Below the pieces are notes generated by a model. The model made no database searches. It saw only the letters and a list, made by a program, of their open reading frames with translations, and was not told where the DNA came from. Shown in pieces: positions 51,492 through 60,447 of a stretch of DNA of 64,000 nt. This DNA comes from Paenibacillus_E oryzisoli_A (GTDB lineage Bacteria; Bacillota; Bacilli; Paenibacillales; NBRC-103111). Made by a program: the position numbers and the translations under genes. Where the stretch lies: positions 62,001-126,000 of the forward strand of contig NZ_JBCMUN010000019.1 in the NCBI RefSeq assembly GCF_050467285.1, given 5' to 3'. Within the stretch, counting starts at the first letter, position 1; every line of letters starts with the position of its first letter.

Positions 51492-52871
51492 CTAGTTTGA
51501 AATAGTCGATGGATGACGACCTCTCCTTATTTTACGAATGAATCGTCTGTCCATGTAGAAAGCAGTAAGCAATGCTGCTAAAGTAAGCAAAATCGGTATG
51601 CCGAAGGCTTCATAGGAAAATGGGTTGCCTTCGAAGTTTAAGTTGGTCACACGGTATTCCAAACGCTTGATTCCATATTTAGCGGTTTGGACGTCCTCTT
51701 GCTTGGCTAAATCCTCAAGCGGTGCATCGAACATAAATCTATCAGCAGAGCCACTGTGAATGAACTCGGGCACCACGGTGTTATTCTTTGCATGCCATTG
51801 TTTAATATCCTCCGCAGCTGAAGTCTCTGCCTCTACGCCCGGAACGAGCATTCGATCGAGTTTCGGCGCATTCGACATGTTATATCTGGTAACTAGGTTA
51901 AGGTGGTATTTCGTGACGATCGGTTGCTTGGCGTCTGAGACGGTATGCACCTTGGTTGTTCCGGAAGCCGCATACGTATCAAAAATCGTAGTAAGCGCTC
52001 CGTCATCCATTCCGTTATACAACAACACGCCAGTGCTTTTTACGTTCCATTGGAACGCTCGATTGAGTGTATAGGCCACTTCGGTTCGATCCATATGATA
52101 AGGTTGTATCTCCGGATTTTTCACGAAGGAATAAGAGGGGTAATGAATCTCTTTTGCTATTTTCTCCGCCATAGGCTCGCCTAATTGTTGTGAAATGACA
52201 TAGAGGACAGCATCAATTCCTGAGGTGAGGGCTGCTGAGGAGACAATGTTCCCGTCTGCAACATAACGCAGATCCCTTCTCCAGTTTGTTTCGGGATATT
52301 TTGCAACTTCCCCGTACTCGAAACTTTTCCAGTCCGTGGCCGCTTCTTTCCCGTTTAATAAACCCGTATCCGCCAGATTTAACGCCCCGGCACAGATGCT
52401 TAACAGCTTCGTATCCGCATGTTTTTGTATCCATTGTCGGATAGGTTTATACTTGGCTTCGTCAACCATAGGCATGGCCGGGATCACAATGAGGTCGGGA
52501 CTTTTTCCCAACAAACGATCCAGTTCATCGAACGAATAGTGAGGCATCAGATCCAAACCGCCAGAGAGGGTTTTCAATTCTTTATCCGGAGCCACGGCAT
52601 ATACGTTATAAGACTCCGTCATCGCAAACAGTTCATACGGAACCATAAAATCAAACACTTCTGTCGTTGGGTTGGATAAGAGGACAGCTACTGTAGGTTT
52701 TTTCGGGTTATGTTCAGGCACACTCACAGCTTGTAAAGCAGGCACGGGTGTTGGCCGGGTGGGAATCCAGTACTCCTTGTTGGATCGAATATACCCAAAC
52801 GCCCCGACCCCTCCAAACAGGATGATGAACATCATGACATAGACAGCGACTCGTAAAATTAACTTTTTCAT
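51492..52871 (-). CDS. membrane-anchored DJ-1/PfpI (GATase1-like) protein
   Basis: A 459-residue protein with an N-terminal membrane helix (about 7-28) and a C-terminal helix (about 425-443). A DJ-1/PfpI domain lies about 58-235: PTVAVLLSNPTTEVFDFMVP, VIPAMP, and the nucleophile elbow LLSICAGALNLADTG with Cys near 153. A second, weaker domain (about 270-400) has the same strand order but no Cys. ATG 52871 follows AAAGGAGA. It lies downstream of a kinase/regulator pair on the same strand, past a terminator, and may be its target. Similar domains sense or bind small molecules. Confidence 0.8.
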   Translation of the reverse strand: MKKLILRVAVYVMMFIILFGGVGAFGYIRSNKEYWIPTRPTPVPALQAVSVPEHNPKKPTVAVLLSNPTTEVFDFMVPYELFAMTESYNVYAVAPDKELKTLSGGLDLMPHYSFDELDRLLGKSPDLIVIPAMPMVDEAKYKPIRQWIQKHADTKLLSICAGALNLADTGLLNGKEAATDWKSFEYGEVAKYPETNWRRDLRYVADGNIVSSAALTSGIDAVLYVISQQLGEPMAEKIAKEIHYPSYSFVKNPEIQPYHMDRTEVAYTLNRAFQWNVKSTGVLLYNGMDDGALTTIFDTYAASGTTKVHTVSDAKQPIVTKYHLNLVTRYNMSNAPKLDRMLVPGVEAETSAAEDIKQWHAKNNTVVPEFIHSGSADRFMFDAPLEDLAKQEDVQTAKYGIKRLEYRVTNLNFEGNPFSYEAFGIPILLTLAALLTAFYMDRRFIRKIRRGRHPSTISN

Positions 52872-52962
52872 CTTACATTCTCCTTTGACCTTGTTATGGT
52901 AACCTTCTCTGGGATTAAGATAAATGCGTTCTGTGAACTCAAAATGAACGGCAAAAAATGGC

Positions 52963-52988
52963 CAAAAAAAATACCGCCCGTGCGGGCG
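52963..52988 (-). terminator. terminator of the kinase/regulator operon
   Basis: CGCCC-GTGC-GGGCG (52975-52988) with an 8-T run on the minus strand. Confidence 0.75.
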
Positions 52989-53023
52989 ATAGTGTGCCAT
53001 TCAATGAATTGTGCGCTCGATTT

Positions 53024-54379
53024 CTAGTTCCCATGCGGCAGTGAAACCGTAAAAGTCGTTCCGGTACCCAGACTACTAGACACATGTATTTCTCCGTTAT
53101 GCATATCTATGATTTTCTTGACAATGGATAAACCAAGCCCATTTCCCTTAACAGAATGACTACGGGCTTTGTCCACTTTATGAAACGGTTTGAAAACATG
53201 GACAAGCTCTTCTTCAGGGATCCCGATTCCACTGTCTGTTATCGATACGATAGTATCATGCGTTTTCCCCATCGATTGGATACGTATCGTACCGTTAGGC
53301 GCAGTGAATTTGATAGCGTTGTTCAGCAAGTTAATCCATACCTGATCCAACTGATCTTGGTCCGCGCGAACGGTTATGGGCTCAAGTTCAACATCCATAT
53401 TGATTTCTTTTGCGGTCCATAGCGGCTCTAATGTGATGATAACCCGTCGCAGCTGCTCATCCAATCGGTAGGTAGTAACCTTTAACGGATGATGCTCCTG
53501 CTGTAAATAAGAGAGTTGAAGCAAATTTTGCCCTAATCGGGACAACCGCTCGCTTTCCTCCTCGATAATTGTTAAATAACGTAGACGGCTCTCTTCACTT
53601 AGCTTCTTATGTTTTAATGCTTTCGTAAATCCTGAAATTGAAGTTAACGGGGATTGGATTTCATGAGAGACACTTGAAACAAAGTCTTGTCGCATATGAT
53701 CCAGTTTTGCAAGTTCTGTTGCCATTTCATGAAAACTCACGCTTAATTGACCAATCTCATCCCTACGTTTCATAGGAAGGTTGGCAGAATCGAAGGTCCC
53801 TTTTGCCACCCTTTTGGTGGCTTCCGTCAACTGAATGATCGGATGTACGACATAACGGGCGGCAATCAAAATCAGAAAGCTGCCAATAACCAGAACAAGG
53901 ATATATACAGCGTGAATCCAAGGCATATTTTCCTGCTCTTGTGCTACCGTTTGCTTATCTAACGTGAGAAACAAAGCGTAGGGATCGCCTCTCACCGAAA
54001 AAGGTACCCCCACCACGGGAAAGCCATGTGATTCTGTATCGAAACCGCGTGCGATGCTGCCGTCTAGCACTTGCTTAATCGTACTCTGTTCCACAGGCAT
54101 AAGCTCTTTTTCTTGAAACATAGGCGCAAATTCTTTATTGAAAAGTTGGATACTGTAAATCGAAAGACCGGAGAAGCTTTGCATAAACGCTCCCAACTCC
54201 GCGGTAGGGTTCGACTGATAGGCCTGGATGATGGTTTTACCGTCTTCCACTAGCGTATCTTCTATAAAATTGTTTTTCCGTCCCTCAAACATCGTGGTAC
54301 TAGCCATAAACGCTGCGAGCAAGCTCAACACCACAATACAAATAAAGACCAATACGACGCGGGTATATAGTGATTTAAT
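53024..54379 (-). CDS. sensor histidine kinase (HAMP, HisKA, HATPase)
   Basis: A kinase of about 451 residues: membrane segment near the N-terminus (VVLVFICIVVLSLLAAFMAS), extracellular sensor of about 120 residues, second segment (YILVLVIGSFLILIAARYVV), HAMP, HisKA with QDFVSSVSHEIQSPLTSISG, HATPase with NLLNNAIKF, DSGIGIPEEEL and GNGLGLSIVKKI. The start is odd: GGAGG lies nine bases before an in-frame ATT at 54379, whose last two bases begin the regulator's TAA stop region, while no ATG/GTG/TTG is well placed. An ATT start is proposed. Pairs with the OmpR-type regulator. Confidence 0.88.
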   Translation of the reverse strand: MKSLYTRVVLVFICIVVLSLLAAFMASTTMFEGRKNNFIEDTLVEDGKTIIQAYQSNPTAELGAFMQSFSGLSIYSIQLFNKEFAPMFQEKELMPVEQSTIKQVLDGSIARGFDTESHGFPVVGVPFSVRGDPYALFLTLDKQTVAQEQENMPWIHAVYILVLVIGSFLILIAARYVVHPIIQLTEATKRVAKGTFDSANLPMKRRDEIGQLSVSFHEMATELAKLDHMRQDFVSSVSHEIQSPLTSISGFTKALKHKKLSEESRLRYLTIIEEESERLSRLGQNLLQLSYLQQEHHPLKVTTYRLDEQLRRVIITLEPLWTAKEINMDVELEPITVRADQDQLDQVWINLLNNAIKFTAPNGTIRIQSMGKTHDTIVSITDSGIGIPEEELVHVFKPFHKVDKARSHSVKGNGLGLSIVKKIIDMHNGEIHVSSSLGTGTTFTVSLPHGN

Positions 54380-55055
54380 CCTGATGCACCTCCAAACGAT
54401 AACCAAGCCCCCGGATCGTGATAATGCGGAATTCAGACTCGAAGTCAATGAACCTCTCCCGAAGCCTTTTAATGTGAACATCGACTGTCCGATCATCCCC
54501 TTCATAGTCGAGGCCCCAGATATTTACGATGAGATTTTCCCTTGTAAACAATTGCCCGGGATAACTGCCCAATTTATACAGCAGCTCGAATTCTTTCATG
54601 GGGAGTGTTGCGCTTTGTCCATGATTAAAGATAACTTGATAACGCTTACGGTCTAATGTAATCGTGCCAAGCTGGATCTCATTGGCTGTGGAGATACGGT
54701 ACCGCTTGAGTAAGGCTTTTACCCGAAGAACCAACTCTACGGGGTCAAACGGTTTCACCAAATAATCGTCCGTGCCCAGTTTAAATCCTTTGATTCGGTC
54801 CGTTGATTCCCCTTTCGCGGTAATCATTAATATAGGCATCTCACCGAAGTTGCGAAGATTCTCGCATAAAGCCCAGCCATCCATAATCGGCATCATAATA
54901 TCGAGAATCACCAGATCAACGATATGGTTCTCCGCGTATTGCAACGCATCTTCCCCATTGGATTTTTCGATGATCTCAAAGCCTTCATCTTCCAAATACA
55001 GACGGACCAACTCGCGGATATGCGCATCATCGTCTACCACTAACACCTTTGCCAT
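54375..55055 (-). CDS. OmpR/PhoB-type response regulator
   Basis: A 226-residue regulator. Receiver: KVLVVDDDAHIREL, phospho-Asp in VILDIMMPIMDGW, DDYLVKPFDPVEL. Winged-helix output: MKEFELLYKLGSYPGQLFTR, GDDRTVDVHIKRLRERF. It is co-transcribed with and overlaps the kinase gene. Probable targets are its own operon and the neighbouring DJ-1-like gene. Confidence 0.94.
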   Translation of the reverse strand: MAKVLVVDDDAHIRELVRLYLEDEGFEIIEKSNGEDALQYAENHIVDLVILDIMMPIMDGWALCENLRNFGEMPILMITAKGESTDRIKGFKLGTDDYLVKPFDPVELVLRVKALLKRYRISTANEIQLGTITLDRKRYQVIFNHGQSATLPMKEFELLYKLGSYPGQLFTRENLIVNIWGLDYEGDDRTVDVHIKRLRERFIDFESEFRIITIRGLGYRLEVHQD

Positions 55056-55396
55056 TCTTAATCTCTCCCCTACAAAAAGAAATGCCCTTACTTTTTCATT
55101 CGGTCAAATAAAAGGAACCGCTCTTACATAGCGACACAATAAACCGTTCTAATGAACTCAATATGAACAGACGCAAACAAGCACCCACAGCGGCCATCCA
55201 CGAATACTCCCTACATTATTGTACGGTTTAAGGAGGATCAAGCAAGCCTGATTTTCCCTGAGAAAACGAATATAACGGCAAATTTCACACGGGGATTATA
55301 CTCGGTCGCCATTTTTTCGTCTGCGATTAAATAGTATTTACACATATAATATTTATATATATAATATCGGTAAATACTAAATGAGGAGCGATCGAG
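55056..55396. promoter_or_regulatory. divergent promoter region with MarR-type operator
   Basis: Holds the two-component promoter on the left. On the right, TAGTATTTAC (55332-55341) and GTAAATACTA (55370-55379) form a perfect 10-base inverted repeat around a very AT-rich core containing TATAAT. This fits an operator-embedded promoter for the SRPBCC-EVE-MarR operon. Confidence 0.65.
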
Positions 55397-55837
55397 ATGT
55401 GGCAATTTGAGCATTCCCTTACCACGGCGGCCAAGGCGGAGACGATTTGGAGGCTATACAGTGATATTACGACCTGGACAACATGGGATAAAGGGATCGT
55501 AGGCGCCTCGCTGGAGGGGGCGTTCGTCCAGGGTACGAGGGGCTTCCTGCAGCCGGAAGGCCAAGAGCCTCTTCCCTTTGAGCTTACAGAAGTCACCCCC
55601 CTGCATGGATTCTCGGACATAACCGATATTCCGGCTGCAGGCATTCAAGTTCATTTTACCCACCTTCTGGTGGAGTCGGATGGAGAGACACAGGTTACCC
55701 ATAAAGTAAAAATCACGGGACCGAATGCGGAGCAGTTGGGGCCCAAATTCGGGGCTCACATGGTAGAAGGCATCCCCCGTACGATGGAGGGCCTTGCTGC
55801 TCTGGCACTGGAGAAGGAGCGTGGCCAAGGTGCATGA
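55397..55837 (+). CDS. SRPBCC family protein
   Basis: A 146-residue START-like protein: MWQFEHSLTTAAKAETIWRL then YSDITTWTTWDKGIV is the usual first strand and helix. GAGGAGCGATCG precedes ATG 55397. It overlaps the EVE-domain gene by eight bases and is the first gene of a three-gene operon ending in a MarR regulator. Ligand unknown. Confidence 0.87.
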   Translation: MWQFEHSLTTAAKAETIWRLYSDITTWTTWDKGIVGASLEGAFVQGTRGFLQPEGQEPLPFELTEVTPLHGFSDITDIPAAGIQVHFTHLLVESDGETQVTHKVKITGPNAEQLGPKFGAHMVEGIPRTMEGLAALALEKERGQGA

Positions 55838-56303
55838 ACAGATAGAACAAACTCGCCGATATTGGATTGGCGTCGTCTCCGCCTCTCACGTATCCAGGGG
55901 AGTAGAGGGTGGGTTCGCCCAGCTTTGTCATGGGAAGGCAGCGCCCCTTAAGCGGATGCAAGCCGGGGATTGGCTGATTTATTACTCGCCTCGCACAGAT
56001 ATGAGGAACGGGGAACCCCTGCAGGCATTCACGGCGATAGGGCAAGTACAGGATGACAGCGTATATGAATACCACATGTCCGATTCGTTCATACCATTTC
56101 GCCGGAATATTCGCTATACTGATTGTAAAGAAACAAAGATCAGCTCGCTGCTGGGTCAGCTTAGCTTCACGCGCGGCGAGAAAAATTGGGGCTACCGGTT
56201 TCGGTTCGGCCACTTTGAGATCTCGGAGCAAGACTTTCGGGTCATTGCGGATGCCATGTTGAACAACGCGGAGGGAAAGGCATATGAGCTCGGAATTCAA
56301 TAG
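55830..56303 (+). CDS. EVE domain-containing protein (UPF0310-like)
   Basis: A 157-residue EVE-domain protein (PUA-like fold): RRYWIGVVSASHVSRGVEGG, then KRMQAGDWLIYYSPRTD and FTAIGQVQDDSVYEY. EVE domains bind modified bases in nucleic acids. GTG 55830 is ten bases after AAGGAG; the GTG at 55821 is too close. It overlaps the MarR gene by 20 bases. Confidence 0.88.
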   Translation: MHEQIEQTRRYWIGVVSASHVSRGVEGGFAQLCHGKAAPLKRMQAGDWLIYYSPRTDMRNGEPLQAFTAIGQVQDDSVYEYHMSDSFIPFRRNIRYTDCKETKISSLLGQLSFTRGEKNWGYRFRFGHFEISEQDFRVIADAMLNNAEGKAYELGIQ

Positions 56304-56727
56304 CGCAGAGGAAAGTCCCGGATTTATGCTGTGGCAGGTCACGAACCTATGGCAAAAGGCGATACGGAATGCCTTGAGTCCATTTGAATTGACCCATCCG
56401 CAATTCGTGCTCCTTTTCTCCTGCAAGTGGCTCAATGAACGAAATGGCCACATGGGCATTACGCAGGTTCAATTAGCCCAGCATGCACAGATGGACGTTA
56501 ATGTCACGTCGCAGGTGCTGAGGACACTGGAAAAGAAAGGCTACATCGAGCGCCGGCCTCACCCGACGGATTCCAGAGCGAACACTATTTCCGTCACGAA
56601 GGCGGGAGACGAAGTTGCTTCGCAGGCCGTTAAGGCTGTAGAAACGGAGGACGGAGCCTTTTTCTCCGGGCTTGGTCATGAGATTAGGGACCTGAACCGA
56701 CTTCTACGGCAGCTTGCGAGGCGGTAG
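56284..56727 (+). CDS. MarR family regulator
   Basis: A 147-residue winged-helix regulator: LTHPQFVLLFSCKWLNE, QVQLAQHAQMDVNVTSQVLR, TLEKKGYIERRPHPTDSRAN (the MarR wing). Last gene of the SRPBCC-EVE-MarR operon and likely repressor of it through the inverted repeat at 55332-55379. Confidence 0.92.
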   Translation: MSSEFNSAEESPGFMLWQVTNLWQKAIRNALSPFELTHPQFVLLFSCKWLNERNGHMGITQVQLAQHAQMDVNVTSQVLRTLEKKGYIERRPHPTDSRANTISVTKAGDEVASQAVKAVETEDGAFFSGLGHEIRDLNRLLRQLARR

Positions 56728-56981
56728 TCGTTGATTTCTGTACATGTTGGGGAAAACCGCCACCCAATGATACATCACAATGCGCTTATCGAGGCCATCC
56801 CCAAAGGATGGCCTAAAAACTTGCCGGGGCGAGGAGAAAGTATCGCCGACTGTCGTTTTCGTTTTGAAGGTGCGATGTGGAATTGACAAAAATTTTTTCT
56901 CGCAATGTAGAAATCCCACCCTCCAATACGACATAATATCGAAACCCAATTCCAGTACGATTTTGTGAGAGGAGTTTTTCC

Positions 56982-57329
56982 ATGAGTTACACGTTGATGT
57001 TTTATGAGAGCCAAGAGGATTTTGCGGCAAGAATGGATCCTGCAAAGCAGCAGGAGTATTTAGCAGGCTGGACACACTACGTGCATGCTTTGCGGGAGGC
57101 GGGCATTGTGGTGTTCGGGTCGGGCCTCTATGCTCCTGAGACAGCTGCCACGATGAAGCGCCGCGGCGGCGAGATGGTTGTCCAGGACGGACCGTTCCCG
57201 GAGACGAAAGAGCAGCTTGGCGGAATATTCGTAATTGATGTTCCGGACCTAGAGACTGCATTGGAGTGGGCTGCGCGAGGGCCTGTCGATACGGTAGAAG
57301 TCAGACAGAACATTCCCGCGTTGAAGTAA
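56982..57329 (+). CDS. YCII-related (DGPF) protein
   Basis: A 115-residue protein with the YCII/DGPF fold: MSYTLMFYESQEDFAARMDP, GGEMVVQDGPFPETKEQLGG. The sequence DGPF itself gives the family its name. It ends seven bases before an ECF sigma gene. DGPF proteins are typical partners of ECF42-type sigma factors; the biochemical role is unknown. Confidence 0.92.
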   Translation: MSYTLMFYESQEDFAARMDPAKQQEYLAGWTHYVHALREAGIVVFGSGLYAPETAATMKRRGGEMVVQDGPFPETKEQLGGIFVIDVPDLETALEWAARGPVDTVEVRQNIPALK

Positions 57330-57336
57330 TCATGCT

Positions 57337-58563
57337 ATGAAAGCCCATCAAATGATTGATCAAACAGCTAGAGATGCGTATGGCCGGTTGCTCTCCTATT
57401 TGGCTGTCAATTGGCGTGATTTGCAGGCGGTTGAGGATGCGATCGGAGACGCTTTTCTCGCTGCGCTGGAATCGTGGCCCAAGACCGGTGTTCCGGATAA
57501 GCCGGAGGCATGGCTGGTCACAGCCGCCCGGAGGCGGCTGATCGATCGTGCCCGCCGTACCCGTGTTTCCGAAAGTGCGCTGCCGACACTCCTTGCCATG
57601 TCCGAGGATGCTGAGCATCTGGCGTCTTCAAGCGCTGCCTTTCCGGACGAACGGCTGAGGATGATGTTGCTCTGCACGCATCCTGCTATTGATCCTGCCA
57701 TGCGTACGCCGCTGATGCTGCAGACGGTGCTTGGCATCGATGCCGCGCGAATCGCGTCAGCATTTGTCGTCAAGCCCTCCACCATGGGCCAACGTCTTAC
57801 TCGGGTAAAGGCAAAAATTCGCGCCGAACGCATCACATTTGAAATGCCTGATGCTGAGGAGATCCCGGAACGACTCGATTCCGTCCTGGAGGCCATTTAT
57901 GCAGCTTACGGGAGCGGGTGGGACGAGGCAGCGATGGCCGATTCGCCTCGCAGGAGCTTGGCGCAGGAAGCAATCTATCTTGGAAGGCTGCTTCTCCAAT
58001 TCACCCCCCGCGATCCAGAGGTGAATGGTCTGCTGGCCCTCATGCTGCACTGTGAAGCGCGGCGGGGGGCCCGGCATGATGAAGAGGGGAACTATATTCC
58101 CCTCTCTGAACAGGATTGTGCGCGATGGGAACAACGTTTGATTGTGGAGGCGGAACGTCATTTACATATCGCATCGCAAGCCAAGGGGATGGGCCGGTTT
58201 CAACTCATGGCCGCGATCCAATCGGTGCATGCACAGCGATTATGGACAGGGCGAACGGAGTGGGAGGCGATTGCGCAGTTATACGAGGGCCTTACTCGGA
58301 TGTATCCCACGCTAGGCGGCTTAGTCGGTCGAGCCGCCGCAGTGGCGGAAGCTTATGGTGCGGAACGCGGCCTTGCATGTCTAGAGGCCATTCCACCAGC
58401 AGAGATAGTGAGCTATCAGCCTTACTGGGCGCTTGCCGGGCATTTGTACAAGGAGATGTATCGACAAGAAGAGGCCCAATCGGCCTATAGCCGTGCTATT
58501 GGATTAAGTACAGATGCATCGATTCGGCGATTTTTAAGTCGCCAAGCGGTTTGGGGGATATGA
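57337..58563 (+). CDS. ECF42-type RNA polymerase sigma factor with C-terminal TPR-like domain
   Basis: A 408-residue sigma factor. Region 2 is at 1-75 (ARDAYGRLLSYLAVNWRDLQ, KPEAWLVTAARRRLIDRARR), region 4 about 100-165 (LGIDAARIASAFVVKPSTMG), followed by a ~230-residue helical extension with ALMLHCEARRGARHDEEGNY, typical of ECF42 proteins. No anti-sigma gene is present, as usual for the group, whose extension is thought to regulate activity. Co-transcribed with the DGPF gene. Confidence 0.92.
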   Translation: MKAHQMIDQTARDAYGRLLSYLAVNWRDLQAVEDAIGDAFLAALESWPKTGVPDKPEAWLVTAARRRLIDRARRTRVSESALPTLLAMSEDAEHLASSSAAFPDERLRMMLLCTHPAIDPAMRTPLMLQTVLGIDAARIASAFVVKPSTMGQRLTRVKAKIRAERITFEMPDAEEIPERLDSVLEAIYAAYGSGWDEAAMADSPRRSLAQEAIYLGRLLLQFTPRDPEVNGLLALMLHCEARRGARHDEEGNYIPLSEQDCARWEQRLIVEAERHLHIASQAKGMGRFQLMAAIQSVHAQRLWTGRTEWEAIAQLYEGLTRMYPTLGGLVGRAAAVAEAYGAERGLACLEAIPPAEIVSYQPYWALAGHLYKEMYRQEEAQSAYSRAIGLSTDASIRRFLSRQAVWGI

Positions 58564-58626
58564 CTGGCTGCATGTGCCTCACGAGCTGCCATCGCAATCC
58601 ATCATTCTCATGGATCAGAAAACAGT

Positions 58627-58663
58627 AGCAGCCGCGGACAGATTTTTTTTGTCCTCGGCTGCT
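58627..58663. terminator. bidirectional terminator between convergent genes
   Basis: AGCAGCCGCGGAC (58627-58639) / GTCCTCGGCTGCT (58651-58663), 13 positions with one mismatch, loop rich in T. Confidence 0.75.
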
Positions 58664-58692
58664 AATGTTTTGAGGTTCTATAGATCTATCCG

Positions 58693-59580
58693 TCACAAAG
58701 CGTCAAAAGCAGGCTTTAGAACAGTTGCCGCCCATTGGCGGAAGCTGGTGGGGGAGGTGGTTTCCGGCGTACGCCGGAGCGCGTTGAAGATCCCGTCCGC
58801 TCCAACGATGTCCATGTCCACCATACTCTGGGCCATGGCCTCCGTGTAGCCGGTGCCAAGAAATATTTGCTTGTAGCTGTCGAGCGTCATCTGCTCGAAG
58901 CGGACCGGTGTGCCGAGCACTTCGGTCAGAATTACCGCCATATCCTGATAAGAAAGGTCTTCCGGTCCGAGCACAGCCAGACTCTCCTGTCCGCTCCACT
59001 CCCGCTCAAGGAGAAGCCGTGAGGCTGCAGCAGCAATATCACAGGTAGCAACTGTGGGATTCTTCAGGTTACCCGGGATCGTGAAGCGAATCAAGCCCTC
59101 GTTTTTCATGAAGCGCAGCTGCCTGAGCATGTTGTCCATGAAGGAAGGCATCGTTAACGCACGAAAATGTACGCCTGTGCTTCTAAACAGATCCTCCATC
59201 GCCAGCGATGCCGAGATATTACCCGCATAGCGCTGCTGACCGCGCCCGAGTGCGGAAATCGCCACAACACGATCTACTCGATTACGGACGATCGCGTCGG
59301 CAGCCGGGATGCTGAACTGAAGGTAGGCGTCATAGACGCTCTCCGCGTTCTTGTCGGCCGGCACGAGCCAGAACACGGCATCGGCTCCCTCGAACGCCCG
59401 ATTAACGATACTCCGGTCGGCATGTGAGCCCTGAATGACTTCTACCCGCGTACGAATCTCTTCAGGGATTCGCTGCGGATCCCGCGCAATCACGCGAATG
59501 TCCTCACCGCTTTCAAGCACGCGTTCAAGCACCTGGTGCCCGATCTTACTCGTGGGTGCAGTAATCACAATCATCTTCAA
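58693..59580 (-). CDS. NmrA-like NAD(P)-binding protein
   Basis: A 295-residue atypical SDR: IVITAPTSKIGHQVLERVLE is a modified Rossmann loop (T-A-P-T-x-x-I-G), followed by VIARDPQRIPEEIR, FWLVPADKN and VVAISALGRG. It lacks the YxxxK catalytic pair, as NmrA/HSCARG proteins do. It diverges from a TetR gene across two matching operators, so it is probably the repressed target. Substrate unknown. Confidence 0.88.
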   Translation of the reverse strand: MKMIVITAPTSKIGHQVLERVLESGEDIRVIARDPQRIPEEIRTRVEVIQGSHADRSIVNRAFEGADAVFWLVPADKNAESVYDAYLQFSIPAADAIVRNRVDRVVAISALGRGQQRYAGNISASLAMEDLFRSTGVHFRALTMPSFMDNMLRQLRFMKNEGLIRFTIPGNLKNPTVATCDIAAAASRLLLEREWSGQESLAVLGPEDLSYQDMAVILTEVLGTPVRFEQMTLDSYKQIFLGTGYTEAMAQSMVDMDIVGADGIFNALRRTPETTSPTSFRQWAATVLKPAFDAL

Positions 59581-59626
59581 TCATCCTTCCCTCGCTAATA
59601 ATCAACAGTGTTGCTTACACGTTAGT

Positions 59627-59714
59627 GTTGCGTATGCTACACTATATGAAGAATTTTATGGGAGACTTACGATTTCAACAACCGATAAAAGGCTTCTATC
59701 GTTGCATACGCAAC
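59627..59714. promoter_or_regulatory. two TetR-type operators between nmrA-like and tetR genes
   Basis: GTTGCGTATGCTAC (59627-59640) and GTTGCATACGCAAC (59701-59714). The second is a near-perfect palindrome and the first is an imperfect copy; centres are 74 bases apart, seven helical turns. Confidence 0.75.
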
Positions 59715-59752
59715 ACGCCAGCTAATGCGTTGTCTAAGGAGGGTGTTTGATC

Positions 59753-60334
59753 ATGCCGGTCAATCCGAATGATCCGCGCGTCAGCCGGACGCGCCAATTC
59801 ATTATGCAAGCTTTCACGGAACTGGTGGAAGAGCAGAAGAATGTATACTCGATTTCAGTGCAGGATATAACGGCTCGCGCGAACATTAACCGTGCTACCT
59901 TTTATGCTCACTTTGAGGACAAATACGCTTTTCTGGAAAGCTGGATAAGTCGGAAGTTCCAGATTCTCTTGAAGGAGGCCGTACCCCAGGGCAGGATTAC
60001 GGGGATCGGTAGCTTGCGCACCGTAGTCCAGACGGTATTCGACGTGCTGGCGCGATTCCGCCAGTACATGGCCCATCCCGGCAACAGTCGGTTCGAGCCG
60101 CTGTTCGAAATTGCGATGCAGAAGGAACTCTACAAGCTCCTGCTCGAATGGCTAAACGAAGAGACGATGGGTTCGTCGGACAAGGTTGAGACCACAGCGC
60201 TTGTTGCCAGTTGGGGCATCTTCGGTGCCGCCGTGCATTGGAGCAGAGATCAGCAGAACCGCACAGCGGAGACGGTGGTGCATCACGTATTGGAGGTTGC
60301 AGCGGCGGCCCTGGCACCGGTCTTGGAGGAATAA
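59753..60334 (+). CDS. TetR/AcrR family regulator
   Basis: A 193-residue regulator: RTRQFIMQAFTELVEEQKNV, SVQDITARANINRATFYAHF, EDKYAFLESW, followed by a TetR_C-like helical domain. ATG 59753 is nine bases after AAGGAGGG. Likely represses itself and the divergent NmrA-like gene. Confidence 0.92.
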   Translation: MPVNPNDPRVSRTRQFIMQAFTELVEEQKNVYSISVQDITARANINRATFYAHFEDKYAFLESWISRKFQILLKEAVPQGRITGIGSLRTVVQTVFDVLARFRQYMAHPGNSRFEPLFEIAMQKELYKLLLEWLNEETMGSSDKVETTALVASWGIFGAAVHWSRDQQNRTAETVVHHVLEVAAAALAPVLEE

Positions 60335-60447
60335 TTGGCGTTTCAGTTAGAGCGATGAAGCGTGTCGCAGGCTCACGGCAAGTTTTTGCATAAGATGGGC
60401 ATAATGGATTCATTACTTGCGAAAAAAGGAAGGGGCACGGCAAGGAA

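Noticed and set aside
60335..60447. Hidden gene between the TetR and glycosylase genes
   Set aside because: Only short frames; looks like a promoter region.
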